Below, piece after piece: positions 27,601 to 36,208 of a DNA stretch of 64,000 bases (positions within the stretch are counted from its first letter, which is position 1; each line of letters starts with the position of its first letter). Under the pieces are notes generated by a model. That model was not told the DNA's origin. It saw only the letters and a program-made list of their open reading frames with translations, and searched no databases. Source of the DNA: an uncultured Cytophagales bacterium (lineage in GTDB: Bacteria > Bacteroidota > Bacteroidia > Cytophagales > Thermonemataceae). Position numbers and translations under genes: made by a program. The stretch spans positions 1 through 64,000 of the forward strand of contig CALEMF010000015.1 in assembly GCA_937911505.1 (NCBI GenBank), given 5' to 3'.

Positions 27601-28264
27601 TATTCGTCCCGATAGTAGCTTTGACCGATGGTACTTGGATGGTGTTTTCCAAAACATACAAAGGAATGCTATCTTGAGAGGTCATTTTGACCTAAATCGA
27701 TACGAGCAAGGCTTTTCTGGAAAAGGTATTTACTTTACACCCTATTTTTACCAATGCATTTTAGCAGGGGCTATTGGCGAAGAGGCTGTAAAAGCTGTTT
27801 TTAAACATGAGAAAATAGCCTTGAGCGAGAAAGAAATTGTGAATGAGCTTTTTGAATTAATAGATTTAAAAGTGCAAGGGAAAAACTGGTACATTGATGC
27901 TAAGAATTACAGTGAACAAACCGTCGTACACTTTCAACTATCAAAAGACGATTATTTCTATCACCCTCAACTCAACGAAAATAGCTTTAAAGTTAAAGCA
28001 CAAGAAAAGTTAAATAGTATAAGAAGCTTTCATTCACAAGAGGACTGTAAGATTATTTATATCAATGCGTTTGGTGATGGAGAAAGACCCGTTCAATACT
28101 TTGATGAAAACTTCGACGAAGTGAACAATAGCTTTAAAAAAGCATCAATTATTGTGGTACAGAGTATGCTCAAAACAGATGAGGCTGCAAATTCAGAAAA
28201 GAACTACGCTCCCAATTTTCAGTATTTTATCTCTGAACTCAAAAGACACCTCAACTATGACTAA
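24677..28264 (+). CDS. SF2-type helicase with C-terminal PD-(D/E)xK-like nuclease domain (defence candidate)
   Basis: 1195 aa. Helicase motifs: Walker A GGTGLGKT (35-42), Walker B/motif II DEFD (245-248), motif III SAT (494-496), a motif V-like TTYPSAGNGVNL, and motif VI QALGRVER (799-806). The long interval between motifs I and II recalls Cas3/DinG-like enzymes. The C-terminus reads GEEAVKAVF (E1035), then DLKV (D1063) and IDAK (D1074, K1076), the spacing of a restriction-endonuclease fold, with a DxK in place of ExK. No signal peptide, so cytoplasmic. The stop overlaps the next gene's start by 8 bp, so the two are almost surely coexpressed. I recognise no named system; DNA or RNA-DNA degradation in phage or plasmid defence is inference. 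Other possibilities are DinG-type or a divergent type I restriction motor. Confidence 0.7.
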   Translation: METTDYRESKVHKSFYTNYYQGALHNTKGFKLVLGGTGLGKTSGIIETIRQNTDEKKRFFYIANRLQLLNEMVAELKEKNIGYCLQERNVEVISKIKEEDYERLLRTQHIQHYANKLYKGGVNAIIQHYDFVKVFAKGESTHFPTIDVSNAINESVRSIFSFFRKIIRSAADEQNQKAYNELIQNPTIKVLFPYIDFINNPQEKRVFLVSLQKAFYGFFDGKRVINLYKLQNNEERGEQNVLFLDEFDFLENDLLTQICKDVVVEQPFDFVERFYNVLTKYKLSRDHFLANHREIRTDLEKVTQDVETLTKKYELPYPKINHFLCNEKKLIGTSIFQTRYSLSNHAIYLNYHKENDDKDKINAFYLEIANEQNKPNAYVLLNVVNQATAAILRIFKRLETERPKIYQDLVNHCFKASDTFKRILRQVHQYPHKRIAVGTNESKMYYNGYGLYEVHNLGYDTDSEEVEFKYYSLFSTPESILLSLAKNNLVFGLSATAEFNRYLKNFDTAWLRNELSNLYHDISEEDILCIQKANSNKSEIRKNATYVEMAEENTSEEVSIFIDKFVQTRQQDFGDGNKRAFRKKRLTLFFATLEWIATRQARDNTNLLFLSSYKQILQLFEDWPLPEEGLYKIETMDNALEHCYKIHFAERDIIVLFFDANQGKEIAKHEKNKQDYYRLFWQDLPVLLVTTYPSAGNGVNLFFYKDQEKTQKADFSNIHLLDSPYYFFNPIDNEKDTEQTKSEKIKANIYYLAKLEKNKMISERQFKAYLNNIRKIDSFNSLYLATPDGILNCVSTYIQALGRVERVWDQMSTQAIRLEKQVYNHLEDFATKEEYQSDFNRNKPYFSQNIQVLFTHILESQFGRGHQQRQIQQEGLKTTDEKCKAAIKQLLVKLAAVRENKLSQEKASQIREEWQSLREYALKQAFAKKDYDRKKETEEYKLFKKYACTFETDAYDHRDKCLWIQKETLNIIQKGIRPDSSFDRWYLDGVFQNIQRNAILRGHFDLNRYEQGFSGKGIYFTPYFYQCILAGAIGEEAVKAVFKHEKIALSEKEIVNELFELIDLKVQGKNWYIDAKNYSEQTVVHFQLSKDDYFYHPQLNENSFKVKAQEKLNSIRSFHSQEDCKIIYINAFGDGERPVQYFDENFDEVNNSFKKASIIVVQSMLKTDEAANSEKNYAPNFQYFISELKRHLNYD

Positions 28265-30371
28265 ATCCAAGCAACATCATGTACCTACCACCAATTTTGT
28301 CATTAACTTAGACAAAATAGATCCGATTGCGCTACAAGAGAAATATCAACTCTTCACCATCGAAGTACCTAGCCAATTTAAATTTGTAAAAATAAACAAT
28401 AAGTATGCATGTTTACATAACGCCTACAAGGAACAATTGGAGTACCCTTATTATTTTCATACTTATGCAAAGCCAGAAGCAACCATTTACATCTTAGTCG
28501 AAAAGTCTCAACTACCCAAAAGCCCTCTCACGCTTAATCTTGATTTCTTAACCAATAGACTTCTGCAGGCAGCGGTAGCAGATATCTCTCAGTTCTGCAA
28601 TAAAGAAGGCTTACCTGTTTTGGTGAAGTTATTACTATCAAGTTGGTATCATAAAGCTCACCGTACTTGTCAAGGAGCTTACTTCTGCATGCACAGCAAA
28701 GACGACCGTCAAAAGGTAACTGCGCTGTACATTGATAAGATTCAAGCAGCAAAAAAAATGGGTGAGTTTGAAATTATCTCAAAAGCACAATACTTGAAGC
28801 GGCTTGACGAAAAGTTCAATACTCAATACCTACACTACTATAACTACTTTGAAGAGATACAAGGGACAAGATACCTTCGTCAACTCAAACAGAGTGAAGT
28901 GAGAAAAATAGTACAGAGTAAGAAAAGTTTGAGTAATATTTTAAGAGAAACCAATTCTCAAGATACCAAAAACCTGAATTTTAGACCTAGAAATCCTTCC
29001 ATTAAATGGTATCAAAGCAAAAACTTTGAGAATTGCCGGAGTGAATTATTACGCAATTTTCAGAATGACTTAGTCAATTACTATAATAAAGTATTAGGTG
29101 ATGGGGTAGCCCAAAAGCAAAGCCACTTCATGACATCGTTAGTACCTATGAGGCAGCCTGGTGATCATACAGCCAAAACACTTCCTGTGGAGGGCTATGG
29201 TTTTGATGAAAAGACATACAAAGGAACTGGTTTGTATTTAAAAATATTGGGCGAAGTCGGTGTGTTAGATTTACGCCAAAAAGATGTAGCGAACCCCAAT
29301 CAAAACCGCTTCCAAGATTACATCGACCTACTTAACAAGTATTACGGGAAGCGATATGAGATTAGTTTTTCAGAGATCAAACGAGAAGCATTGGCTGAAA
29401 CTGATAAGGCTATTTTGGTTTTACAAGATGTTGAAAAAGATATTTTCGATCCTGAAAAAGAAGGCTTCCTAGTGCATTGTGATGACCAAAAGCCTATTCT
29501 TTATCAAGACTTTGCCAAGCATATTCCTATGCAAACACTCAACATCAATTTAAATAAAGCAGATGATTTTGATTCAGAGACTAGCTACTTTAACTATACA
29601 GTTTTTGAGGTGGAAGACTACAAGCATCGGTTAGATGTCTGTTTGAATGAACTTCTACTCAAAAAGTATATCATTAATAAACTACCTATTCTAAACCCGG
29701 ACCAACCTAATCATTGCTTACCTTGCGTTTTGAGCCTCAAAAGCCTAACGCAACTAGCTTATATGTATGGGAATATATTTATGCATATTGACGAAACGTT
29801 TGTATTGCAGTTCCTAAACCTAGACAATCCAAGCGAAAAACAAAAGCGTAATAAAATTTTACAAGACTGGAACATTGATTGGCTTGAGTTAGATAAGCAG
29901 TTTGCAGAAAGAAACTATACTCGCCTATCAAATGGGCAAAGTAAAATCTACAAAAAGAATGGAGAGACCAGAGACACCCACGAAGAAAAACTTAAAAATA
30001 CCCATTTTATATTTACAGAAGGATTGGCTTTAGCTATAGAAGATACTGAAGAAAGAGTATTATTTAAAACAGAGGCGACTGAAAAAAAACCAAGCCAAAG
30101 AATAATAGAAAGTAAGACTGCCCTAGAGGGTATTTATTTTTCAGAAGTAGATAGTATTTATACCGTAGGAGAAAAAAGTATGAATACTTCAATGGATAAG
30201 AGCATAAAAGTTCGCAAACTTTACTACTACAAAAAGCCTGTAGGCTTTAGGATTGACGATTTACTTCAGACACTGTCTGTACAGTTCGTCAGAAATAAAC
30301 GGTACACCGTTTATCCTTACTTTTTTGATTTGCTTAATCTATATAGAAAAGACATACAGCAATTAGGTTAG
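28257..30371 (+). CDS. 704-aa partner protein of the helicase-nuclease, unknown family (PIWI-like?)
   Basis: Start at ATG 28257, inside the last codons of the helicase gene (ATGACTAA); the frame is open 105 bp further up but that part is only the shadow of the helicase. 704 aa, no signal peptide or membrane segment. I recognise no family with certainty. Features: an acidic beta-strand pattern (DKAILVLQDVEKDIFDPE), a late block CVLSLKSLTQLAYMYGNIFMHI, and a C-terminus VRKLYYYKKPVGFRIDDLL...QFVRNKRYTVYPYFFDLLNLYRK. The basic strand followed by a P-hydrophobic-LL..YR ending recalls C-termini of PIWI/pPIWI-RE proteins, which are known to pair with DinG-type helicases and REase domains. No catalytic DED(H) set is visible. 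That assignment is a hypothesis. Confidence 0.5.
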   Translation: MTKSKQHHVPTTNFVINLDKIDPIALQEKYQLFTIEVPSQFKFVKINNKYACLHNAYKEQLEYPYYFHTYAKPEATIYILVEKSQLPKSPLTLNLDFLTNRLLQAAVADISQFCNKEGLPVLVKLLLSSWYHKAHRTCQGAYFCMHSKDDRQKVTALYIDKIQAAKKMGEFEIISKAQYLKRLDEKFNTQYLHYYNYFEEIQGTRYLRQLKQSEVRKIVQSKKSLSNILRETNSQDTKNLNFRPRNPSIKWYQSKNFENCRSELLRNFQNDLVNYYNKVLGDGVAQKQSHFMTSLVPMRQPGDHTAKTLPVEGYGFDEKTYKGTGLYLKILGEVGVLDLRQKDVANPNQNRFQDYIDLLNKYYGKRYEISFSEIKREALAETDKAILVLQDVEKDIFDPEKEGFLVHCDDQKPILYQDFAKHIPMQTLNINLNKADDFDSETSYFNYTVFEVEDYKHRLDVCLNELLLKKYIINKLPILNPDQPNHCLPCVLSLKSLTQLAYMYGNIFMHIDETFVLQFLNLDNPSEKQKRNKILQDWNIDWLELDKQFAERNYTRLSNGQSKIYKKNGETRDTHEEKLKNTHFIFTEGLALAIEDTEERVLFKTEATEKKPSQRIIESKTALEGIYFSEVDSIYTVGEKSMNTSMDKSIKVRKLYYYKKPVGFRIDDLLQTLSVQFVRNKRYTVYPYFFDLLNLYRKDIQQLG

Positions 30372-30398
30372 AGTGAGTTGTCCTATTTCACTGCCACA

Positions 30399-33212
30399 CT
30401 ACGAAAACTTTTCCCTCAAATACTGCGCTGTGTAATTGTCCTTTTCCTTGATGAGGTCTTCTGGAATGCCTGTGAAATTGAGGTGACCTCCATTTTTACC
30501 GCCTTCAGGCCCCAGATCGATGATCCAGTCAGCAGTTTTGATCACTTCTAGGTTGTGTTCTATGATGATCACTGTATTCCCTTGCTCAATAAGCGCATTG
30601 ATGGCTTTGAGCAGCTTTTTAATATCGTGAAAGTGCAGCCCTGTAGTAGGCTCATCAAAGATAAAGAGCGTATTCGTTTTACGATTATTCCCCTTATCCA
30701 AAAAGGAAGCCAGCTTTACGCGTTGGGCTTCTCCACCACTAAGCGTATTGGACGACTGCCCCAAAGTGATGTAGCCTAAGCCCACATCATAGAGCGTAGA
30801 AAGCCGATCTACAATTTTCTTCTCTTCCGCAAAGAATTGAATGCTATCTTCTACCGTCATAGCGAGTACATCAGAGATATCTTTATCCTTGTAGGTAACT
30901 TCTAAAATAGCTTCTTTGAAACGCTTCCCGCCGCAAGCTTCACACTTGAGGTAAACATCCGCCATAAACTGCATTTCTATCTTAATCACGCCCTCGCCCT
31001 CACACACATCACAGCGTCCATCGCCTACATTAAACGAAAAGTGCCCTGGTTTATAGCCTCTTGCTTTCGCTAAGGGCTGGCTGGCAAATAAATCTCGGAT
31101 AAGGTCATATACCTTAATGTAGGTAACGGGATTAGAACGAGAAGACTTCCCAATCGGGTTTTGATCTACAAACTCTACACTGGAAAGTAAATTGGTATCA
31201 CCGCCAATACTACTGTACTTACCTGTAATCTCACCACTGTAGCTGTCGTACACTTTGCCAAGGGCAGGGTAAAGGATGTTCTTAATCAATGTTGACTTCC
31301 CAGAACCAGATACGCCCGTAATGACCGTAAGAACACTCAACGGGAAGGTGACATCAATATTTTTTAGGTTGTTTTCTCTCGCGCCTTTAATTTCTATGGC
31401 GTTCGACCACTTACGCCTGATGGTAGGAATAGCGATCTGATCAGTGCCATTCAAAAAGCGAAGGGTATGCGATTTTTTTAAGTCGGCTTTTTTGAGCTTT
31501 TGTAACGTACCTTGAAAAATCAAATGCCCTCCACCAGAACCTGCATCAGGCCCTATATCAATAATTTGATTGGCTGCGCGCATCACCTCTTCTTCATGCT
31601 CTACAACAATGACGGTGTTACCCAAATCGCGTAAGGTCTCGAGTACCTCAATCAATTTAGCGGTGTCTCTAGGGTGTAGACCGATACTGGGTTCATCTAA
31701 GATGTACATCGAGCCTACCAAGGCACTACCCAAAGAGGTAGCCAACTTGATACGTTGAAACTCCCCTCCTGAAAGGGTAGCCGTCAGACGATTAAGCGTC
31801 AAGTAGCCCAAACCCACTTGCAGCATAAACTGTAGACGGTTTTGGATTTCTACTACCAAGCGCTTGGCTACTTTGGCTTGATACGCCTCCAAAGTTAATT
31901 GATCAAAAAACTGATGTGCTTCCTGAATAGACATAAGCACTATATCTTGTATAGAGTGGCCTTGAATTTTCACGTAGCCAGCATCTTTACGTAGGCGTGT
32001 ACCTTTACATTCTGGACACCTCGTTTTTCCTCTGTAGCGCGAAAGTAATACCCGGTACTGAATCTTGTGGGATTTACTTTCTACATATTTGAAAAAATCG
32101 TCAATGCCACGCACCTCTTTATTTCCTTGCCAGAGAAGATCTCTATGCTCCTCGTCAAGGTCTTCGTAGGCTCTATGGATGGGAAAATCGTAGTGAATGG
32201 CCTTCTTGATGAAGTTTTTCTTCCAAACTTGCATCTTTTCACTACGCCAAGGCATCACAGCCCCTTCGTATACAGAAAGGGATTTATTGGCTACCACAAG
32301 GTCTTCATCAATCCCTAATATGCTGCCAAAACCCTCACAGCGTTTACAAGCGCCATACGGGTTGTTGAAGCTAAAGAAATTAACAGTAGGTTCCTCAAAT
32401 ACCATCCCGTCTAGCTCAAAACGATCCGAGAAGGAACGTTTTTCTACATCCAGTATTTCTACAATACATTCTCCTATACCCTCGAAAAAAGCGGTTTGGA
32501 CAGAGTCTGAGATACGAAAAATATTGTCTTCATTCTCTTTTTGTACGGTATTACGATCTATCAGAATACTGATGTTTTCCCACTGGGTAGCCTCCAGTTG
32601 TTTTTTATTTTGTTGGGCAAGGTAGTCTTCAATGAAGCGCATCTCACCTGCCTCTACAATACGTGTGAATCCTTTTTGTAAAAGCACTTTGAGCTCAGAA
32701 GTGAGACTTCTTGCGTTTGGATTCTTAAGCGGTGTAGTAATGATAAACTTTTGTCCTTCACCAAAACTATGAATATAATCTACCACGGTAGAAACCGTAT
32801 CTTTAGTTACCTCTTTCCCTGAAATAGGAGAGATGGTTTTCCCTACCCGCGCAAAGAGTAGCTTCAAGTAGTCATAAATTTCTGTACTCGTTCCTACGGT
32901 AGAACGCGGGTTACGCGTATTCACTTTTTGCTCAATAGCAATAGCAGGAGAAACCCCCTTGATGTATTCTACCTCAGGTTTTTCCATTCTTCCCAAGAAC
33001 TGCCTCGCGTAAGAACTAAGGCTCTCTACATACATACGTTGCCCTTCTGCAAATAGTGTATCAAAAGCAAGTGAAGATTTTCCTGAACCTGATACACCCG
33101 TAATGATAACGAGTTGGTTACGAGGAATAGCCACATCAATACCTTTGAGGTTATTAGCGCTAGCTCCTTTGATGATAATAAACTGGCGCGGATCAAGCTT
33201 TTCAATATTCAT
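30399..33212 (-). CDS. uvrA: UvrABC excinuclease subunit A
   Basis: 937 aa, standard length. Two ABC ATPase halves: Walker A GVSGSGKSSLAFDTLFAEG near the start and GVSGSGKSTLIKNILYPALG in the second half, two LSGGE.QR(I/V)KLA signatures, and Walker B motifs ILDEPSIGLHPRD and IFDEPTTGLHFHD. Zinc sites are CKRCEGFG, CPECKGTR and CDVCEGEG...CEACGGKRF. UvrA finds bulky DNA lesions and loads UvrB in nucleotide excision repair. It converges on the putative defence pair (27-bp gap between stops) and diverges from the next gene. It looks intact. Confidence 0.97.
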   Translation of the reverse strand: MNIEKLDPRQFIIIKGASANNLKGIDVAIPRNQLVIITGVSGSGKSSLAFDTLFAEGQRMYVESLSSYARQFLGRMEKPEVEYIKGVSPAIAIEQKVNTRNPRSTVGTSTEIYDYLKLLFARVGKTISPISGKEVTKDTVSTVVDYIHSFGEGQKFIITTPLKNPNARSLTSELKVLLQKGFTRIVEAGEMRFIEDYLAQQNKKQLEATQWENISILIDRNTVQKENEDNIFRISDSVQTAFFEGIGECIVEILDVEKRSFSDRFELDGMVFEEPTVNFFSFNNPYGACKRCEGFGSILGIDEDLVVANKSLSVYEGAVMPWRSEKMQVWKKNFIKKAIHYDFPIHRAYEDLDEEHRDLLWQGNKEVRGIDDFFKYVESKSHKIQYRVLLSRYRGKTRCPECKGTRLRKDAGYVKIQGHSIQDIVLMSIQEAHQFFDQLTLEAYQAKVAKRLVVEIQNRLQFMLQVGLGYLTLNRLTATLSGGEFQRIKLATSLGSALVGSMYILDEPSIGLHPRDTAKLIEVLETLRDLGNTVIVVEHEEEVMRAANQIIDIGPDAGSGGGHLIFQGTLQKLKKADLKKSHTLRFLNGTDQIAIPTIRRKWSNAIEIKGARENNLKNIDVTFPLSVLTVITGVSGSGKSTLIKNILYPALGKVYDSYSGEITGKYSSIGGDTNLLSSVEFVDQNPIGKSSRSNPVTYIKVYDLIRDLFASQPLAKARGYKPGHFSFNVGDGRCDVCEGEGVIKIEMQFMADVYLKCEACGGKRFKEAILEVTYKDKDISDVLAMTVEDSIQFFAEEKKIVDRLSTLYDVGLGYITLGQSSNTLSGGEAQRVKLASFLDKGNNRKTNTLFIFDEPTTGLHFHDIKKLLKAINALIEQGNTVIIIEHNLEVIKTADWIIDLGPEGGKNGGHLNFTGIPEDLIKEKDNYTAQYLREKFS

Positions 33213-33357
33213 AGCAAGTAAGGCTATTTTAGGTAGAAGTAATCGGTTCGCAAGTTACCATTTTTTTACATTGCTTTAACTGATAAGTCTAGAATTGGTT
33301 TTATTTTTGAATTTTCTCGTATACTAAAAAGTTATACCATAAAAATTTAGCGTAGTA

Positions 33358-34014
33358 ATGAAAAATTTCTTAAAAGCCCTTACGATTTTTTGCCTTCTCT
33401 TCAATACTTACAGCCAAGCACAAAATACCTCATTTGAGGGAAAGGTTTACTACAGACATTTCGTGGAGCTGAAAGACACTACCAAGAGCGAATGGGACAT
33501 CATTATGTTTTACGGAAGTGAATCCAATCTTTACATAAAAGATGGCCAGTATAGATGGGACTTTGTCAACAGTGCGTTAGAGCAAGAAATTTACGTAAGT
33601 GAAGAAAACAAAGTGTACAGCAAGTACCAGAAAAACGATACACTGTACTGGGAACATGCCAACGAACCCGCAGAAGAAATACTACAAACTTTTCCTATCA
33701 AAGAAAATAACACTGAAATTATGGGAAAGATGTGTGACTTGCTAATGATAAAAAGCAAGCTGATGGGTAGCCAAGAAATAAGAGGGCGTATGTACTACTT
33801 CTCTGACGATTACCCGCTTGACCCAAAGCACTTTACACAACTAAAGGTAAATAATCAGAACGTCATCTATGATAAAATGCAGGCCATTCCGCTACAGATT
33901 ATCGTATTACATAAGGAATACCGCGTCATTTACAAAGCTTTTGGGGTAGAAGAAAAAACGCTCGATGCGCAACTGTTTAAGTTAGATAAGAGCAAACCAC
34001 GTAAAAGTTTATAG
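33358..34014 (+). CDS. Secreted protein of unknown function (DUF4412/GLPGLI-like)
   Basis: 218 aa with a signal peptide (FLKALTIFCLLFNTYSQAQ). The mature part starts FEGKVYYRHFVEL and continues with beta strands (SNLYIKDGQYRWDF, KVYSKYQKNDTLYW, MGKMCDLLMIKSKL). The layout recalls the DUF4412/GLPGLI-type periplasmic proteins of Bacteroidota that resemble outer-membrane lipoprotein carriers. No catalytic residues stand out. Divergent from uvrA, with a 145-bp gap. Function unknown. Confidence 0.55.
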   Translation: MKNFLKALTIFCLLFNTYSQAQNTSFEGKVYYRHFVELKDTTKSEWDIIMFYGSESNLYIKDGQYRWDFVNSALEQEIYVSEENKVYSKYQKNDTLYWEHANEPAEEILQTFPIKENNTEIMGKMCDLLMIKSKLMGSQEIRGRMYYFSDDYPLDPKHFTQLKVNNQNVIYDKMQAIPLQIIVLHKEYRVIYKAFGVEEKTLDAQLFKLDKSKPRKSL

Positions 34015-34086
34015 GAAGCCTGCTACACACTAGCAGATTTATGAAACATTTCTTTAATTTGTAGAAAACCTAAGTGAGATAATTCT

Positions 34087-34896
34087 ATGGAAGTGCAAAA
34101 CATCACCAGTCTCCTCGATCCAACACAATGGGAAGCCTCGACCAAAGCCCAACTCAAAGCAGCTTTTAAAACAGCAGCGCCCTATCCACACGTAGTCATA
34201 GATAACTTCCTAGAGGAGCGTTTTGCTAATGAATTGTACGCGCACTTTCCTACTACCGAAGAATTAAGCAAGCAATACAGCGGTTTGAACGAGAAAAAAG
34301 CAGAAGGCGCTAATTTCGAAGATTTCCATCCAACTTTCTCCACGCTTCGTAAGCTGATGATGTCTACTGAGCTGGCAAAGTGGGTAGGAGATATTACAGG
34401 GATAGAAGGCGTATTTGTAACGGATGATAACCTTGGTACAGGCTTGCACGAAGGTAGTGATGGAAGCTTTTTAGACATACACATAGATTTTAACATCCAC
34501 GTAGAGAAAAATGTACATCGTCGCCTGAACTTGCTCATCTACATGAATAAAGACTGGCAACCCGAGTACGGTGGAGACCTAGAAATGTGGGACGCCCACA
34601 TGACCCAATGCGAAAAGAAAGTAGCCCCGCTATTCAATCGCTGTGTGATTTTTGAGACCAGTGAAATCTCTTACCACGGATATTCTAAAATAACCGTTCC
34701 GCCTCATTTAACGCGCAAATCTATCTACACGTATTTTTATACGGAAATAAGAGAAGATGCTGTCGCTTATCACGACACCGTTTTTAAAGCCAAACCTACC
34801 GATAGCCTTGCTAAAAAAGTAAGTACCTCCGTAAAAGAAAAGCTGAAAAACTTCGCTAAGGCACAACTACGTAGAGTAGGCATCACCAAAAAGTAA
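34087..34896 (+). CDS. 2-oxoglutarate/Fe(II)-dependent oxygenase
   Basis: 269 aa. The double-stranded beta-helix metal site is seen: H132-x-D134 in DIHIDF, distal H197 in SYHGY, and the 2-oxoglutarate-binding Arg in TRKSIYTYFYT. Strand RRLNLLIYMNKDWQPEYGGDLEMWD is the conserved core of the prolyl-4-hydroxylase-like 2OG-FeII_Oxy family. These enzymes hydroxylate protein, sugar or small-molecule targets; the substrate is unknown. No signal peptide, so cytoplasmic. The C-terminal 30 residues are basic. The DUF429 gene follows after 1 bp, so the two are coupled. Confidence 0.8.
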   Translation: MEVQNITSLLDPTQWEASTKAQLKAAFKTAAPYPHVVIDNFLEERFANELYAHFPTTEELSKQYSGLNEKKAEGANFEDFHPTFSTLRKLMMSTELAKWVGDITGIEGVFVTDDNLGTGLHEGSDGSFLDIHIDFNIHVEKNVHRRLNLLIYMNKDWQPEYGGDLEMWDAHMTQCEKKVAPLFNRCVIFETSEISYHGYSKITVPPHLTRKSIYTYFYTEIREDAVAYHDTVFKAKPTDSLAKKVSTSVKEKLKNFAKAQLRRVGITKK

Positions 34897-34897
34897 A

Positions 34898-35485
34898 ATG
34901 TCGCAAGTCATTGCAGGGATCGATTACGGTAGTAAACTAGCCGGTACTACTGTCGTAGCCTTTCTCTCTTCAGCAGACAACACAATTACACTTTACCAGA
35001 GTGCTAAAAAGCAAGATGCCGATCAATTCATCAAAGAGAAAGTAGCTACTTACAAGCCTTCTCTTATTATGCTAGATGCGCCCTTATCTTTACCAGGTGT
35101 GTATAGAAGTTTACCCAACTACAATGATTATTTTTACAGACAAGGCGACCGACTCCTCAACGCCATGTCTCCGATGTTTTTAGGCGGCTTGACGGCCAGA
35201 GCGATGAAACTCATACAGGAGCTACACCCCATCGGGGTAAAAGAAACCTATCCTGCCCAGCAAGCCACCCGACTACAATTGCGTCCATTGGGCTATAAAA
35301 AAGAAAAGAGAGCCATTGAGGATGTACTAAAAGCGATGCTTGTACATTTTCCTTATAAGGTGACAGATGCCATCAACAACTGGCATAAGGTCGATGCCCT
35401 CTTAGCCTTACTAGCCGCCTACCGCTATCAGCAACAGCAATGTGATTTTTATGGAGATGAGTTGGAAGGAGGGATTTATGTGTGA
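34898..35485 (+). CDS. DUF429-family protein (RNase H-like fold)
   Basis: 195 aa starting MSQVIAGIDYGSKLAGTTVVAF, the acidic first strand of an RNase H/RuvC-like fold. The family motifs LIMLDAPLSLPG, RQGDRLLNAMSPMFLGGLTARAMKL, ETYPAQQATRL and KVDALLALLAAYR (ending in Asp) are present. DUF429 proteins are predicted nucleases, with no confirmed activity known to me. It starts 1 bp after the oxygenase stop. An inverted repeat unit follows about 115 bp later at the edge of the toxin island. Confidence 0.75.
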   Translation: MSQVIAGIDYGSKLAGTTVVAFLSSADNTITLYQSAKKQDADQFIKEKVATYKPSLIMLDAPLSLPGVYRSLPNYNDYFYRQGDRLLNAMSPMFLGGLTARAMKLIQELHPIGVKETYPAQQATRLQLRPLGYKKEKRAIEDVLKAMLVHFPYKVTDAINNWHKVDALLALLAAYRYQQQQCDFYGDELEGGIYV

Positions 35486-35599
35486 GGAGGGGAGAAGGGC
35501 TTTTGTTGGTATCTTTAAAAGAAGATTATAATTATAACAAGCAACTACATTATAACTAATCATTTTGCGAAATTTTCATCATTTATCCTTTGATTAAAC

Positions 35600-35690
35600 T
35601 TTTGTTCATTTTTTGACTGCGAGCTCGACGAAGTAAAATCCAAAACTTCTACCCACAGACCAGCCCGCCTCCCCGCTGGATTTTCAGGCC
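35600..35690 (+). repeat. Dispersed repeat, copy 1 (left edge of toxin island)
   Basis: This intergenic block has a near-identical counterpart in inverted orientation at 42379-42480. Shared parts in order are a TTGTTCATTTTT stretch, AAAATCCAA, CTTCTACCC, an AGCCC.CCTCC.CGC block and CTGGATTTTCAGGCC. The inner unit starts with AAAATCCA and ends with TGGATTTT, so it is itself inverted-repeat-ended. The segment between TTGTTCATTTTT and AAAATCC is shorter and different here. This suggests a REP- or MITE-like family in the genome. The rest of the 289-bp gap (35486-35774) shows no gene. Confidence 0.75.
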
Positions 35691-35774
35691 GACGCAATTA
35701 TATCGATCTTAAAAACAGATAGTTAAAAAACTTAAATATACTCTTAGAGAGCTAGAAAGCTCATAATAGTAGTT

Positions 35775-36185
35775 TCAAACATCAAAAAATTTATCAATAA
35801 CATCTTTCACAAACTTTTCGGAATCATCACTTTTCAGGCTTAGATCTCTTGTCTCTTCACCCACTCGAAGACGTATTTCAAGCTCTACTTTGAACTCTTT
35901 ACGACTTTGGGTTGTAATTTTGTATGCTTTTTTGTTTAAAATATTTTTCCGCCAAAGATTGAGAATGGCATCTTTGGTTTTTAGCAAGAGTAGATTAGCA
36001 GAGTTAACTAAAATAGTTGTGGTGAATTCCTGAGGAAAACTCAATACAATACTTTTTATGAATTCAACTATTTCTGCGGATGCCTGCACCCCTTTTTTGT
36101 GGTAGTCAATTGTAAACCCTATATCCTCAAATTCTTCAAAATCACTTTCTTTTTGTCCTTCAATTCCTATGATGCTAAGTTTCAT
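35775..36185 (-). CDS. Orphan 136-aa protein at the end of the toxin island
   Basis: Starts MKLSIIGIEGQKESDFEEFEDIGF. There is no signal peptide or membrane segment, and I recognise no family. The first 60 residues alternate strands and a helix; the C-terminus (KVELEIRLRVGEETRDLSLKSDDSEKFVKDVIDKFF) is a beta hairpin plus helix. It is the last gene of a minus-strand series and sits 23 bp after the small L12-like gene. By position it may be an immunity protein or a part of the same cassette; that is inference. Confidence 0.5.
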   Translation of the reverse strand: MKLSIIGIEGQKESDFEEFEDIGFTIDYHKKGVQASAEIVEFIKSIVLSFPQEFTTTILVNSANLLLLKTKDAILNLWRKNILNKKAYKITTQSRKEFKVELEIRLRVGEETRDLSLKSDDSEKFVKDVIDKFFDV

Positions 36186-36208
36186 AATTTATTCATTTAT
36201 TGAGGTTA

